Below are positions 34,301 through 42,327 of a stretch of DNA of 64,000 nucleotides, piece by piece. The notes below the pieces were generated by a model. It was not told the origin of the DNA, did not search any database, and saw nothing but the letters and a program-made list of their open reading frames with translations. The position numbers and the translations under genes were made by a program. Where the stretch lies: NCBI GenBank assembly GCA_003161435.1, contig PMOS01000004.1, positions 1-64,000 of the forward strand, written 5' to 3'. The DNA is from Vulcanimicrobiota bacterium (GTDB lineage: Bacteria; Vulcanimicrobiota; Vulcanimicrobiia; Vulcanimicrobiales; Vulcanimicrobiaceae). Position 1 is the first letter of the stretch. Each line of letters starts with the position of its first letter.

Positions 34301-35389
34301 ATGACCTCGACCATGCCCCACCGGCCGGTCACCGCGCCGGCGATCCCCGACACCATGCGGGCGCTGCGCAAGATGAGCGCGGCGCCCGGTTTCACGCTCG
34401 AGCGCATCCCCGTTCCGTCGATCGGCCCGAGCGATGTGTTGATTCGGGTGAAGACCGTCGGCTTGTGCGGGACCGATCAGCACATCTACGGCTGGGATCA
34501 CTGGGCGCAGCGACGCGTGAAGCCGCCGCTCACGATCGGGCACGAGTTCATGGGGTACGTCGCGGCAGTCGGCAGCGCGGTCAAGGCGGTGCAGGTCGGC
34601 GACCGCGTGTCGGCCGAGGGCCACATCGCGTGCGGAGTGTGTGCGCTGTGCCGGACGGGGCAGGCACACATCTGCGAACACGTCGAGATCATCGGCGTCG
34701 ACACGAACGGCGCGTTCGCGGACTACATCCGAATGCCGGAGTCGAACGTCTGGAAGCTCGACCCGTCGATCCCCGATAGCTGGGCGGCGGTGTTCGATCC
34801 GCTCGGCAACGCGGTGCACACCGTCATGGCCGCCGACGTCTCGGTGAAGTCGGTCGTGATCACGGGCGTCGGCTCGATCGGCTTGATGGCGATCCCGGTC
34901 GCGCGCGCCGCCGGCGCCGCGAAAGTCTTCGCGATCGACGTCAACCCGCAGAAGCTCGAGCTTGCCAAACGCGTCGGCGCCGATGCGACGTTCTCGGCGC
35001 TTCAGCCTGACCTCGTCGATGAGATCATCACCCGCACCGGCGGTGACGGCGCCGACGTTCTGCTCGAGATGTCCGGCTCGGGTCAAGCGATCAACAATGG
35101 TTTGGCGATGGTGCGGAACGGTGGCGTCGCGGCGCTGCTCGGGATCCCGTCGGACGAAGTCGAGATCAACCTCGCCGAGCGCATCATCTTCAAAGGCCTC
35201 ACCGTGCTGGGGATCAACGGGCGCAAGATGTTCGAAACCTGGTACCAGACGCAAGCGCTCGTCACGAGCGGCCGCGTCGACCTCACCCCGATCATCACGC
35301 ACGAGATGCGGTTCGAAGACTTCGAGGCGGCCTTCGCTCTGATGAAGTCCGGCGAAGCCGCCAAAATCGTTCTGCACGTCGACGAATAG
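34301..35389 (+). CDS. tdh: L-threonine 3-dehydrogenase
   Basis: A 362-residue zinc alcohol-dehydrogenase-family enzyme. Catalytic zinc ligands are in TVGLCGTDQHIYGWD and GHEFMG. The structural zinc loop is CGVCALCRTGQAHIC. The NAD motif is VVITGVGSIGLMAIPVARAAGA. GWDHW and the GFAD-like region match Tdh. It oxidises threonine to 2-amino-3-ketobutyrate, the substrate of the next gene, kbl, 13 bp downstream. An in-frame ATG at 34313 is also possible. Confidence 0.95.
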   Translation: MTSTMPHRPVTAPAIPDTMRALRKMSAAPGFTLERIPVPSIGPSDVLIRVKTVGLCGTDQHIYGWDHWAQRRVKPPLTIGHEFMGYVAAVGSAVKAVQVGDRVSAEGHIACGVCALCRTGQAHICEHVEIIGVDTNGAFADYIRMPESNVWKLDPSIPDSWAAVFDPLGNAVHTVMAADVSVKSVVITGVGSIGLMAIPVARAAGAAKVFAIDVNPQKLELAKRVGADATFSALQPDLVDEIITRTGGDGADVLLEMSGSGQAINNGLAMVRNGGVAALLGIPSDEVEINLAERIIFKGLTVLGINGRKMFETWYQTQALVTSGRVDLTPIITHEMRFEDFEAAFALMKSGEAAKIVLHVDE

Positions 35390-35402
35390 CCTACGGAGAG
35401 CC

Positions 35403-36602
35403 ATGAATACCGCGTTCGAAGCCCGTCTCACCGCCGATCTCGATGCTCTCCGCGCCGCCGGAACGTACAAGAGCCTGCGGCACATCACCGGCCCGATGGC
35501 GCCCGAGGTGCACATGGAGGAGGCCGGCGACGTGATCGTGCTTTCGTCCAACAACTACCTCGGCTTAGCGGACCACCCCGACGTCGTCGAAGCCGGGATC
35601 GAAGGGCTCAGAAAATACGGCGCGGGCACGGCGTCGGTGCGCTTCATCTGCGGCACGTTCGACATCCACCGCGAGCTCGAGGAGAAGATCGCGTCGGTCT
35701 TCGGCTTCGATGCGTCCCTGTCGTACGTGTCGTGCTGGACCGCGAACGAAGGCGTGATCCCGACGATCGCGACGGCCGGCAACACGATCATCTCGGACGA
35801 GCTCAACCACGCGTCGATCATCGACGGCTGCCGGCTCGCTGCCGCAAAGCGCGCACGGTACAAACACGGCGACATGTCCGACCTCGAGGCCAAGCTGCGC
35901 GAGGCGGAGGGGACGCCGTTCGTCATCACCGACGGGGTCTTCTCGATGGAAGGTTCGCTCGCCAAGCTGCCGCAGATCGTCGAGCTCGCGGAGCGGTACA
36001 ACGCCGTGACGATCGTCGACGACTCGCACGGCACCGGCGTCATGGGCAAGACGGGACGCGGCACGATCGAGCATTTCGGTCTGGAAGGCAAGATCGACAT
36101 CCTGACCGGGACGCTCGGCAAAGCCCTGGGCGGCGCGGCCGGCGGATTCGTCGCGGGCTCACGGGCGCTCGTCGACACGTTGGTGCAACGTTCGCGAACG
36201 CAGTTGTTCTCCAACGCGCTGCCGGCAACCGTCGCAGCGAGCGCGCTCAAAGCGATCGAGCTGCTCGAAACGCAACCGCAACTGGTGGAGAAGCAGCGCG
36301 ACAACACGCGCTACTTCCGCGAACGCCTCACAGGCTTGGGGTTCGCGCCGCTCGACGGCCCCAGTGCGATCGTCCCGATCATCGTCGGCGACACCGCGTT
36401 CGCCATCGCGATGAGCAACCGGCTTCTCCAGGAAGGCGTGTTCGTGACGGGGTTCGGTTTCCCGGTCGTCCCGGAGGGCACCGCGCGCATCCGCGTGCAG
36501 ATTTCGAGTGCGTTGACGCGCGAAGAGCTCGACCGCGCGCTGGCAGCGTTCGAGAAGGTCGGTCGCGAACTGGGCCTGATCGGCGAGGCAGCGCACGCCT
36601 AG
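35403..36602 (+). CDS. kbl: glycine C-acetyltransferase (2-amino-3-ketobutyrate CoA ligase)
   Basis: A 399-residue PLP enzyme of the alpha-oxoamine synthase family. Markers are VIVLSSNNYLGLADHP, GAGTASVRFICGTFDIHRELEEKIA, DELNHASIIDGCRL, VDDSHGTGVMGKTGRGTIEHFG and the PLP lysine in LTGTLGKALGGAAGG. It splits 2-amino-3-ketobutyrate with CoA into glycine and acetyl-CoA. With tdh this completes threonine-to-glycine conversion. A GGAG site lies before the ATG. Confidence 0.96.
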   Translation: MNTAFEARLTADLDALRAAGTYKSLRHITGPMAPEVHMEEAGDVIVLSSNNYLGLADHPDVVEAGIEGLRKYGAGTASVRFICGTFDIHRELEEKIASVFGFDASLSYVSCWTANEGVIPTIATAGNTIISDELNHASIIDGCRLAAAKRARYKHGDMSDLEAKLREAEGTPFVITDGVFSMEGSLAKLPQIVELAERYNAVTIVDDSHGTGVMGKTGRGTIEHFGLEGKIDILTGTLGKALGGAAGGFVAGSRALVDTLVQRSRTQLFSNALPATVAASALKAIELLETQPQLVEKQRDNTRYFRERLTGLGFAPLDGPSAIVPIIVGDTAFAIAMSNRLLQEGVFVTGFGFPVVPEGTARIRVQISSALTREELDRALAAFEKVGRELGLIGEAAHA

Positions 36603-36704
36603 CGGCTTGGGGGACCCGATCCGACGACTGTCGTATGCGGCGCGAACCCGGCTCACCGTTCGTCGGCTGAGCTGACGGCCTTTGACGTCTACCCTAGGGG
36701 AACG

Positions 36705-37169
36705 ATGCCAACTGCACTCATTCGCACCGCCGGCGCCCTGGTCGCCCTCATCGCCTGCTTCCCGTTAGCCGCGACTGCTGCGGCGAGGCCGTTCACCGGC
36801 CCGGCCGGCTGGGACCACGCCGTCGCGGTCGCACCAACGGCACAATCGCCTCGCGCTCAAGAGACGTGGCGCAAGAGCGACGGAGAACTGCTGACGTTCA
36901 TGTCGGACGAAGGGCTCTCGTACGACGACAGCCTCGCCATGATCCGCAAGAACGTCGCGGACAACAGCTTGAAGCCGAGCGTCGACAAAGACCGTACCTG
37001 CGGCGGCCGCCGCGCGCACGAGATCGAGATGACGTTTGGCACGACGATCGTCCATCAGATCCTCGTCGACGACGCCCCCGGCCTCACGAAACTCACCTAC
37101 ACCCATCCCCAAGGCACGCCAACCGGCCCCGACGTCACCGCCGCCATAACAGTATACTGCGGCGCCTGA
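36705..37169 (+). CDS. secreted hypothetical protein
   Basis: A 154-residue protein with a signal peptide (about 1-28, ending TAAAR). The mature part has two cysteines (about 101 and the penultimate CGA), likely a disulphide. No domain is recognised. AGGGGA ribosome site before ATG. It stands alone between kbl and a convergent acetyltransferase gene. Confidence 0.7.
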   Translation: MPTALIRTAGALVALIACFPLAATAAARPFTGPAGWDHAVAVAPTAQSPRAQETWRKSDGELLTFMSDEGLSYDDSLAMIRKNVADNSLKPSVDKDRTCGGRRAHEIEMTFGTTIVHQILVDDAPGLTKLTYTHPQGTPTGPDVTAAITVYCGA

Positions 37170-37215
37170 CAGGCGCGCGCGCCGTCCGAACAGAGCGTCG
37201 CGACGCGATCGCGCC

Positions 37216-37270
37216 GTCATGCTGAGCCTGTCGAAGCGGAATGCGCGCTTCCTTTTGAATGCGCGCTTCC
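37216..37270. repeat. dispersed-type repeat and short direct repeat
   Basis: Bases 37216-37237 contain the string CATGCTGAGCCTGTCGAAGC, which is familiar as an interspersed intergenic repeat in many unrelated genomes. Right after it GAATGCGCGCTTCC occurs twice (37239-37252 and 37257-37270). The block lies between two convergent genes. Confidence 0.6.
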
Positions 37271-37284
37271 GCCCGGCGCGGAAT

Positions 37285-37809
37285 TCAGGGATTCCGCTCG
37301 AGGCGTAGTTCGTACAGCAACTCGTCGTCGTCGGTCCCGTCCGGCCACGTCGTCCGAGCCGTGCCGGTCATGACGAACCCGAATCGTTCATTGGCGCGCT
37401 TGGACGGCTCATTGGAACGCCGATGAGACACGACCACGCGTTCGAATCGCTCCTGCTCCACAATCCAACGAAGCCGCGCCTCATAGAAGAGCCGCGACAA
37501 CCCACGGCCGCGATATTCTGGAAGCAAATACGACATCGCTAGGACGGCTGTCTTCCCGGTGGGATCATCGCGCGACGGAACAACGGCCGTTATCCCGACC
37601 AGAGCGTCGGCGGCGAATACTCCGAAGACTTGACGATCCGGCCCACTCAAAAGATCTTGCCACGCGGCGTCCTCGAGAGCTGACTCTTGTGCGAAGGACC
37701 GTGCAAACAATCCCGGTTCCGTCCGTGCTCGAAAGGCGTCGGTGGCATATTCGCGAAATCTCTTGAATATGCCCCGTCTCTCAGCAGCCGACCGCAAGCG
37801 GAGCTTCAA
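37285..37809 (-). CDS. GNAT family N-acetyltransferase
   Basis: A GNAT protein of up to 174 residues with VFGVFAADALVGITAVVP, the acetyl-CoA loop MSYLLPEYRGRGLSRLFYEARL (R-G-R-G), and a final strand SNEPSKRANERFGFVMTGTART. The start at 37809 overlaps the divergent ArsR gene by 41 bp, so a later start is possible, but none with ATG keeps the N-terminal helix. Substrate unknown. Divergent from the ArsR-rhodanese operon, sharing its promoter region. Confidence 0.8.
   Translation of the reverse strand: MKLRLRSAAERRGIFKRFREYATDAFRARTEPGLFARSFAQESALEDAAWQDLLSGPDRQVFGVFAADALVGITAVVPSRDDPTGKTAVLAMSYLLPEYRGRGLSRLFYEARLRWIVEQERFERVVVSHRRSNEPSKRANERFGFVMTGTARTTWPDGTDDDELLYELRLERNP
37744..37773 (+). promoter_or_regulatory. 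palindromic operator over the ArsR-rhodanese start
   Basis: GGCATATTC at 37744-37752 and GAATATGCC at 37765-37773 form a perfect 9-bp inverted repeat with a 12-bp spacer. The right arm contains the ATG of the ArsR-rhodanese gene. ATTC...GAAT arms resemble sites of sulfide-responsive ArsR proteins (BigR/SqrR type). Confidence 0.65.
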
Positions 37810-38452
37810 GCAGGACGTCTACGGGGCGGTCGCCCGCATCCCGGCGGCGCTTGCAAACCGCCATCGGCTCGAACTGCTCGACCTCGTCTCGCAGCGGCCG
37901 CGCACGGTCCAGGATCTCGCCGCCGAGGCAGGCGTCACGGTGGCCAACGCTTCTCAGCACCTGCGTGTGCTCGCGACGTGCGGGCTGGTTTCGGTCGAAC
38001 GTCGAGGCACGTTCGCGTTCTACCGCGCGGCCGACCCGGCGGTGTACCGCCTGCTGGTCGAGTTGCGCGCCGTCGCCGAATCCGTCGACGGCAAGATCGC
38101 GTCCGCGGAACGCCGCTACTTCGGCGCGCGCGAGCCGGGGATACCGACCTACGATGCCGCTCGGGACGTGATCGCGGACCGGCGGACCGCGCTGCTCGAC
38201 GCCCGCCCACGTGAGGAGTTCGAGGCTGCCCACCTGCCGGGCGCGGTCAGCGCGCCGCTCGATGCGCTTCGCGCCGGCAAGGTCAAGTTGCCGCGCTCGA
38301 AACGGTACGTCGTCTACTGCCGCGGGCCGTACTGCGTTTTCGCCGACGAAGTCGTCGCGTTGCTGCGCGAACGCGGACTCGAGGCGACGCGTCTCGCGCT
38401 CGGACCCGCCGAGTGGGTCGCGGCGGGCGGCGACGTCACCAGTGTCGGCTGA
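37769..38452 (+). CDS. ArsR-type regulator fused to a rhodanese domain
   Basis: A 227-residue fusion. Residues about 10-100 are an ArsR winged helix (HRLELLDLVSQRPRTVQDLAAEAGVTVANASQHLRVL...). Residues about 120-225 are a rhodanese domain (LLDARPREEFEAAHLPGAVSAPLDAL) with active-site loop YCRGPYCVFADEV. The active cysteine can carry a persulfide, so the protein could sense reactive sulfur species directly. It overlaps the next MFS gene by 11 bases and heads the operon ending in the persulfide-dioxygenase-like gene. No CVC arsenic site is present. Confidence 0.92.
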   Translation: MPRLSAADRKRSFKQDVYGAVARIPAALANRHRLELLDLVSQRPRTVQDLAAEAGVTVANASQHLRVLATCGLVSVERRGTFAFYRAADPAVYRLLVELRAVAESVDGKIASAERRYFGAREPGIPTYDAARDVIADRRTALLDARPREEFEAAHLPGAVSAPLDALRAGKVKLPRSKRYVVYCRGPYCVFADEVVALLRERGLEATRLALGPAEWVAAGGDVTSVG

Positions 38453-39707
38453 GGCCGCGGGTCGCATCCGCCTCGGACTCGCGGCGAACGCGACACAGTT
38501 CTGGCTGCTCGTCGCGGTCAACGCCTTCGTCGGCTCCATGGTCGGCATCGAGCGCGACGTGTTGCCGCTCGTAGGCATGCGCGTTTTCGGGCTGGCTTCA
38601 GAGACCGCGGTCCTGTCGTTCATCGTCACGTTCGGGTTCAGCAAGGCGCTCGCGAACCTGTACGCGGGGCGCACGGCCGACCGCCTCGGGCGCAAACCGC
38701 TGCTCGTCGCCGGATGGCTGTTCGCGATTCCGGTCCCCCTTTTGTTGATGTACGCGCCGGCGTGGGGATGGATCGTCTTTGCCAACGTCCTGCTCGGCAT
38801 CAACCAAGGTTTGTGCTGGTCGATGACCGTCGTGATGAAGATCGACCTCGTCGGGCCGAAGCAGCGAGGTTTCGCGATGGGGCTCAACGAGTTCGCCGGC
38901 TATCTCGCCGTCGGCGTAGCGGCGTACCTTTCGGGCGCCATTGCCGTCGCATACGGTCTGCGGCCGTGGCCGTTTGCGCTCGGCATCGTGTCGGTCGGCG
39001 TCGCGCTCGCGTTATCCGTGTTCTTCGTGCGCGAGACGCATGGCCACGCGCGCTTCGAGTCGGCCGGCGGCGGGCTGCCCGCCGCCGCGGTTCCATTCGG
39101 CGCGCTCTTCGCGCGCGTCTCATGGAAGGACCGGACGCTCTCGTCGATCAGCCAAGCCGGGCTCGTCAACAACCTCAACGATGGGCTGGCGTGGGGACTG
39201 CTACCGCTGCACTTCGCCGCGGCGGGCTTGGCGATCGAACGCATCGCCGTTCTCGCGGCCATCTACCCCGCGACGTGGGGCATTTGCCAGCTATGGACCG
39301 GTGCGCTGTCCGATCGCGTCGGCCGTAAGTGGATGATTGCGGGCGGCATGACCACTCAAGCGGCCGCTATCGCGCTGTTTCTCGTTCCGGCGAACTTCGC
39401 CGTCTGGCTCGCGGGCGCGGCACTGCTCGGTTTCGGGACGGCGATGGTCTATCCGACTCTGCTCGCCGCGATCGGTGACGTCGTCGATCCGCTCGTGCGC
39501 GCCTCGTCGGTCGGCGTGTACCGCTTGTGGCGCGACTCCGGCTACGCGTTTGGCGCGCTCCTCTCGGGCGCCGTAGCGCACGCGCTCGGACAGGACACCG
39601 CAATCGCGGTCGTGGCGACGCTCACCCTTGCTTCCGGTGCCGTCGTCGCGGTCCGAATGCGCGAAACGCATCCCCGCGTATCGACCCAGAAAGGAGCAAC
39701 CTCATGA
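38442..39707 (+). CDS. MFS transporter
   Basis: A 421-residue transporter with 12 predicted helices. Signature A-type loops are seen: AGRTADRLGRKPLLVAG after helix 2 and GALSDRVGRKWMIAGG after helix 8. The long stretch GINQGLCWSMTVVMKIDLVGPKQRGFAMGLNE is characteristic of an MFS group often found with ArsR-rhodanese genes. The GTG start lies inside the end of the regulator gene, and its stop overlaps the metallo-hydrolase ATG. Substrate unknown; possibly a sulfur compound. Confidence 0.88.
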   Translation: MSAEAAGRIRLGLAANATQFWLLVAVNAFVGSMVGIERDVLPLVGMRVFGLASETAVLSFIVTFGFSKALANLYAGRTADRLGRKPLLVAGWLFAIPVPLLLMYAPAWGWIVFANVLLGINQGLCWSMTVVMKIDLVGPKQRGFAMGLNEFAGYLAVGVAAYLSGAIAVAYGLRPWPFALGIVSVGVALALSVFFVRETHGHARFESAGGGLPAAAVPFGALFARVSWKDRTLSSISQAGLVNNLNDGLAWGLLPLHFAAAGLAIERIAVLAAIYPATWGICQLWTGALSDRVGRKWMIAGGMTTQAAAIALFLVPANFAVWLAGAALLGFGTAMVYPTLLAAIGDVVDPLVRASSVGVYRLWRDSGYAFGALLSGAVAHALGQDTAIAVVATLTLASGAVVAVRMRETHPRVSTQKGATS

Positions 39708-40429
39708 TCTTCCGGCAGATTCTGCGCGCCGAAACCGGCTGCGCGTCGTACGTCTTCGGTTGAGGCGGCCAAGGCCGCGCCGCGGTCGTCGATCCTCAGT
39801 TCGAGGTCGCCCAATACGTCGAAATAGCCCGGGACCGCGGAATGCGGATCGAGGCTATTCTGAGCACGCACGTCCACGCCGATCATCACTCCGGCGACCG
39901 CGCGCTCGCCGAGGCGACCGGTGCGCCGATCTACTATCACCGCAGCGCTGAACTCGATTTCCCGTTCACGGCTCTCGACGATGGCGCCGAAGTGTCGCTC
40001 GGGAACGTCATCATCCGCGCAATGCACACGCCCGGACACACCCCGGAGAGCACATCGTACCTCGTCACCGACCGCACCCGCAGTGAAGACCCGTGGATGG
40101 TGTTCACCGGCGACACCTTGTTCGTGGGCGACATTGGGCGCCCCGACTTCGGTGGCCCGACAGCCGCAAAGGATCTCTTCCGGTCGCTGCATGACCGGCT
40201 TCTCGCTCTTCCGGATTACGTTGAAGTCTACCCGGCGCACATTTCCGGCAGCCCATGTGGCCGCGCCATGAGCGGCAAGCCCTCGTCGACGATCGGATTC
40301 GAGCGCCGGCACAATGCTGCGCTGCTTGAGGCCGATCGCGACGTCTTCGCTGAAGCGATCGCCGGATTTCTACCACCCATGCCGGCGGAATTCGTCGCGA
40401 CGATCACGACAAACCGTCGAGGTGGTTGA
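39704..40429 (+). CDS. persulfide-dioxygenase-like MBL hydrolase with in-frame TGA (candidate selenoprotein)
   Basis: Read through the TGA at 39761-39763 (codon 20), the frame runs 241 codons from an ATG that overlaps the MFS stop. The N-terminus is MIFRQILRAETGCASYVFG-[TGA]-GGQGRAAVVDPQ. In this family the residue after FG is normally Cys, so TGA replaces TGC/TGT. Downstream are the metal motif THVHADHHSG, MHTPGHTPES, FTGDTLFVGDIGRPDFGG and YPAHISGSPCG...KPSSTIGFERRHN, the ETHE1/Blh/CstB-like persulfide dioxygenase pattern. Reinitiation at ATG 39842 would give a 195-residue protein lacking the first strands. Alternatives are a nonsense mutation or sequencing error. Confidence 0.8.
39773..39787 (+). 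promoter_or_regulatory. SECIS-like hairpin after the in-frame TGA
   Basis: The stem GGCCGC/GCGGTC (6 bp, one G-U pair) closes a 3-base loop GCC that begins with G. The loop lies 16-18 bases after the TGA, within the usual spacing of bacterial selenocysteine insertion hairpins, which carry a G at the start of a small apical loop. Confidence 0.5.
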
Positions 40430-40439
40430 GGTGAAACCC

Positions 40440-40808
40440 ATGATGCGCCGCCCGGCGTTCATCACCGCCGTCATCGCGGTCCTCACGGGTTGCACGGGAC
40501 GACCTCGCTCTGCGTCTGGTTCTAGCGGTATGCGAATGATGAACGGTAGCTCAGGCCAGCACGTGCCGAGCATGTACCGGCACGTCGATGAAGGGAACGA
40601 AGTGCGCTGCATGAGCGATAGCTTGCCGACGATGTTCCGCAACGCGTCTCGATACAATCGGCACTCGGAGTTGACCAAGGCCGGCGTCGCCGTCACGGAA
40701 ACGTCTGAAGACCCGGTAGTCCTGGCCGCCATACGCCGGCATGCGCGCGAAGTGACCGGTTTCGTGCGCGATGGAATGCCGGCGATGATGCACGGCATGA
40801 TGGAGTGA
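40440..40808 (+). CDS. Met/His-rich lipoprotein before multicopper oxidase
   Basis: A lipoprotein of about 122 residues. The leader MMRRPAFITAVIAVLTGC ends in a lipobox. The mature part is rich in Met and His (GMRMMNGSSGQHV, MYRHVDEGNEVRCM, GMPAMMHGMME), a copper(I)-binding composition. The start could also be GTG 40431. It is 10 bp after the hydrolase and 22 bp before the multicopper oxidase, suggesting a copper-delivery or sensing partner for that enzyme. No named family recognised. Confidence 0.75.
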   Translation: MMRRPAFITAVIAVLTGCTGRPRSASGSSGMRMMNGSSGQHVPSMYRHVDEGNEVRCMSDSLPTMFRNASRYNRHSELTKAGVAVTETSEDPVVLAAIRRHAREVTGFVRDGMPAMMHGMME

Positions 40809-40830
40809 CCGCGCGGAGAAAGCCGGTCTG

Positions 40831-42318
40831 ATGGTTGACCGTCGCGTATTCCTCGAACTCGCCGGTGCGGCCGCTGCGACGGCGGCAGGCGGACCCGCGC
40901 TCGCCGGCCAGGTGAACTCCACGGTTGGGAAAGCCGACTACACGATTCGCATCGCCGAAACCGCGGTCGAACTCGCGCCCGGCCGCGTCGTCCGAACCAC
41001 CACCTACAACGGCGGTTTCCCGGGTCCGCTGCTGCGCCTGCGCGCGGGTCGGAAAACCACGGTCGAATTCGTCAACGAGACGGCGACGCCGGAGCAGTTC
41101 CATTGGCACGGGCAATTCGTGCCGTCGCACGTCGACGGCGCCGCGGAAGAACGGACGCCCTACATTCCGGCGAACGGCCGCAAACGCATCTCGTTCACGC
41201 CGGGTCCGGCAGGCTTCCGGTTCTACCACACGCACCTGCGAGCGGGATCCGATCTGAGCGCCGGACAGTACACCGGCGAAGTCGGCCCCGTGTTCGTCGA
41301 GCCGCAGCACGACCCCGGACGGTACGACCGCGAGGTGTTCCTCGTGCTCAAGGAGTTCGAGCCGTCGCTGAGCCGCGGCGGCGACATGGCGCAGGATTTT
41401 CTGGCCGGAGCCGAGGTCGACGACCTCAAGTCTCGCGGCGAGACGGCGATGCGCCGTTCCCTTGCCTCGGGGATGCCGAAGGGATACGAAGTCGGTTACC
41501 GGACGTTCTCGATCAACGGCCGGATGCTCGGCCACGGCGAGCCGATCCGGGTTCGGCGCGGCGAGCGCGTGCTGTTCCACGTTCTGAACGGCAGCGCTAC
41601 CGAGATTCGAAGCCTCGCATTGCCCGGACACAACTTCACCGTCGTCGCGCTGGACGGTAATGTCGTCCCGAAACCCACCACGGTCCCGGTACTGTGGATC
41701 GGCACGGCGGAACGCGTCGACGCGATGGTCGAGATGAACGAGCCGGGCGTCTGGATTCTCGGCGACAGAAGCGACGACGATCGCGGCAACGGCATGGGGC
41801 TCGTCATCGAGTACGCCGGACACGCCGGAGCGCCGCGCTGGGTGAAAGCGCCGGAAACGCATTGGAACTATGCGGACTTCGGGCACCACGGCGGGGTTGC
41901 GGCCGTCCCCGACGAGACGATCGAAATGACGTTCGCAAAACAGAACGCGGCGTTCCACGGCTTCAACGTGTGGACCATCAACGGCGTGCCGTACGCCGGC
42001 GGCGCATCGCTGGAGATGCCGGGGTCGATGGACGTCATGAAGCCGATGTTTCACCTGCACGAAGGCGGACGCTACCGCATACACATGCGCAACGCCAGCG
42101 ACGACATCCATCCGATCCACCTCCATCGCCACACGTTCGAGCTGATGCGCGTAGCCGGCCGACCGACATCCGGCGTGATGAAAGACGTCGTCATGCTCGC
42201 GGGCTATCAAGAGATGGAGATCGACTTCGTCGCGGACGACCCTGGCCTCACGTTGTTCCACTGCCACCAGCAGTTGCACATGGACTTCGGCTTCATGGCG
42301 CTGTTCGACTATATCTGA
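40831..42318 (+). CDS. multicopper oxidase
   Basis: A 495-residue three-cupredoxin oxidase. An N-terminal leader (DRRVFLELAGAAAATAAGG) resembles a Tat signal. All four copper motifs are present: FHWHG (about 90), FYHTHLR (about 131), HPIHLHRH (about 427) and HCHQQLHMDFG (about 475), the last with the type 1 Cys. Laccase or CopA-like: it could oxidise Cu(I) or organic substrates in the periplasm. It follows the Met-rich lipoprotein in the same operon. Confidence 0.94.
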   Translation: MVDRRVFLELAGAAAATAAGGPALAGQVNSTVGKADYTIRIAETAVELAPGRVVRTTTYNGGFPGPLLRLRAGRKTTVEFVNETATPEQFHWHGQFVPSHVDGAAEERTPYIPANGRKRISFTPGPAGFRFYHTHLRAGSDLSAGQYTGEVGPVFVEPQHDPGRYDREVFLVLKEFEPSLSRGGDMAQDFLAGAEVDDLKSRGETAMRRSLASGMPKGYEVGYRTFSINGRMLGHGEPIRVRRGERVLFHVLNGSATEIRSLALPGHNFTVVALDGNVVPKPTTVPVLWIGTAERVDAMVEMNEPGVWILGDRSDDDRGNGMGLVIEYAGHAGAPRWVKAPETHWNYADFGHHGGVAAVPDETIEMTFAKQNAAFHGFNVWTINGVPYAGGASLEMPGSMDVMKPMFHLHEGGRYRIHMRNASDDIHPIHLHRHTFELMRVAGRPTSGVMKDVVMLAGYQEMEIDFVADDPGLTLFHCHQQLHMDFGFMALFDYI

Positions 42319-42327
42319 AGCTCGACC

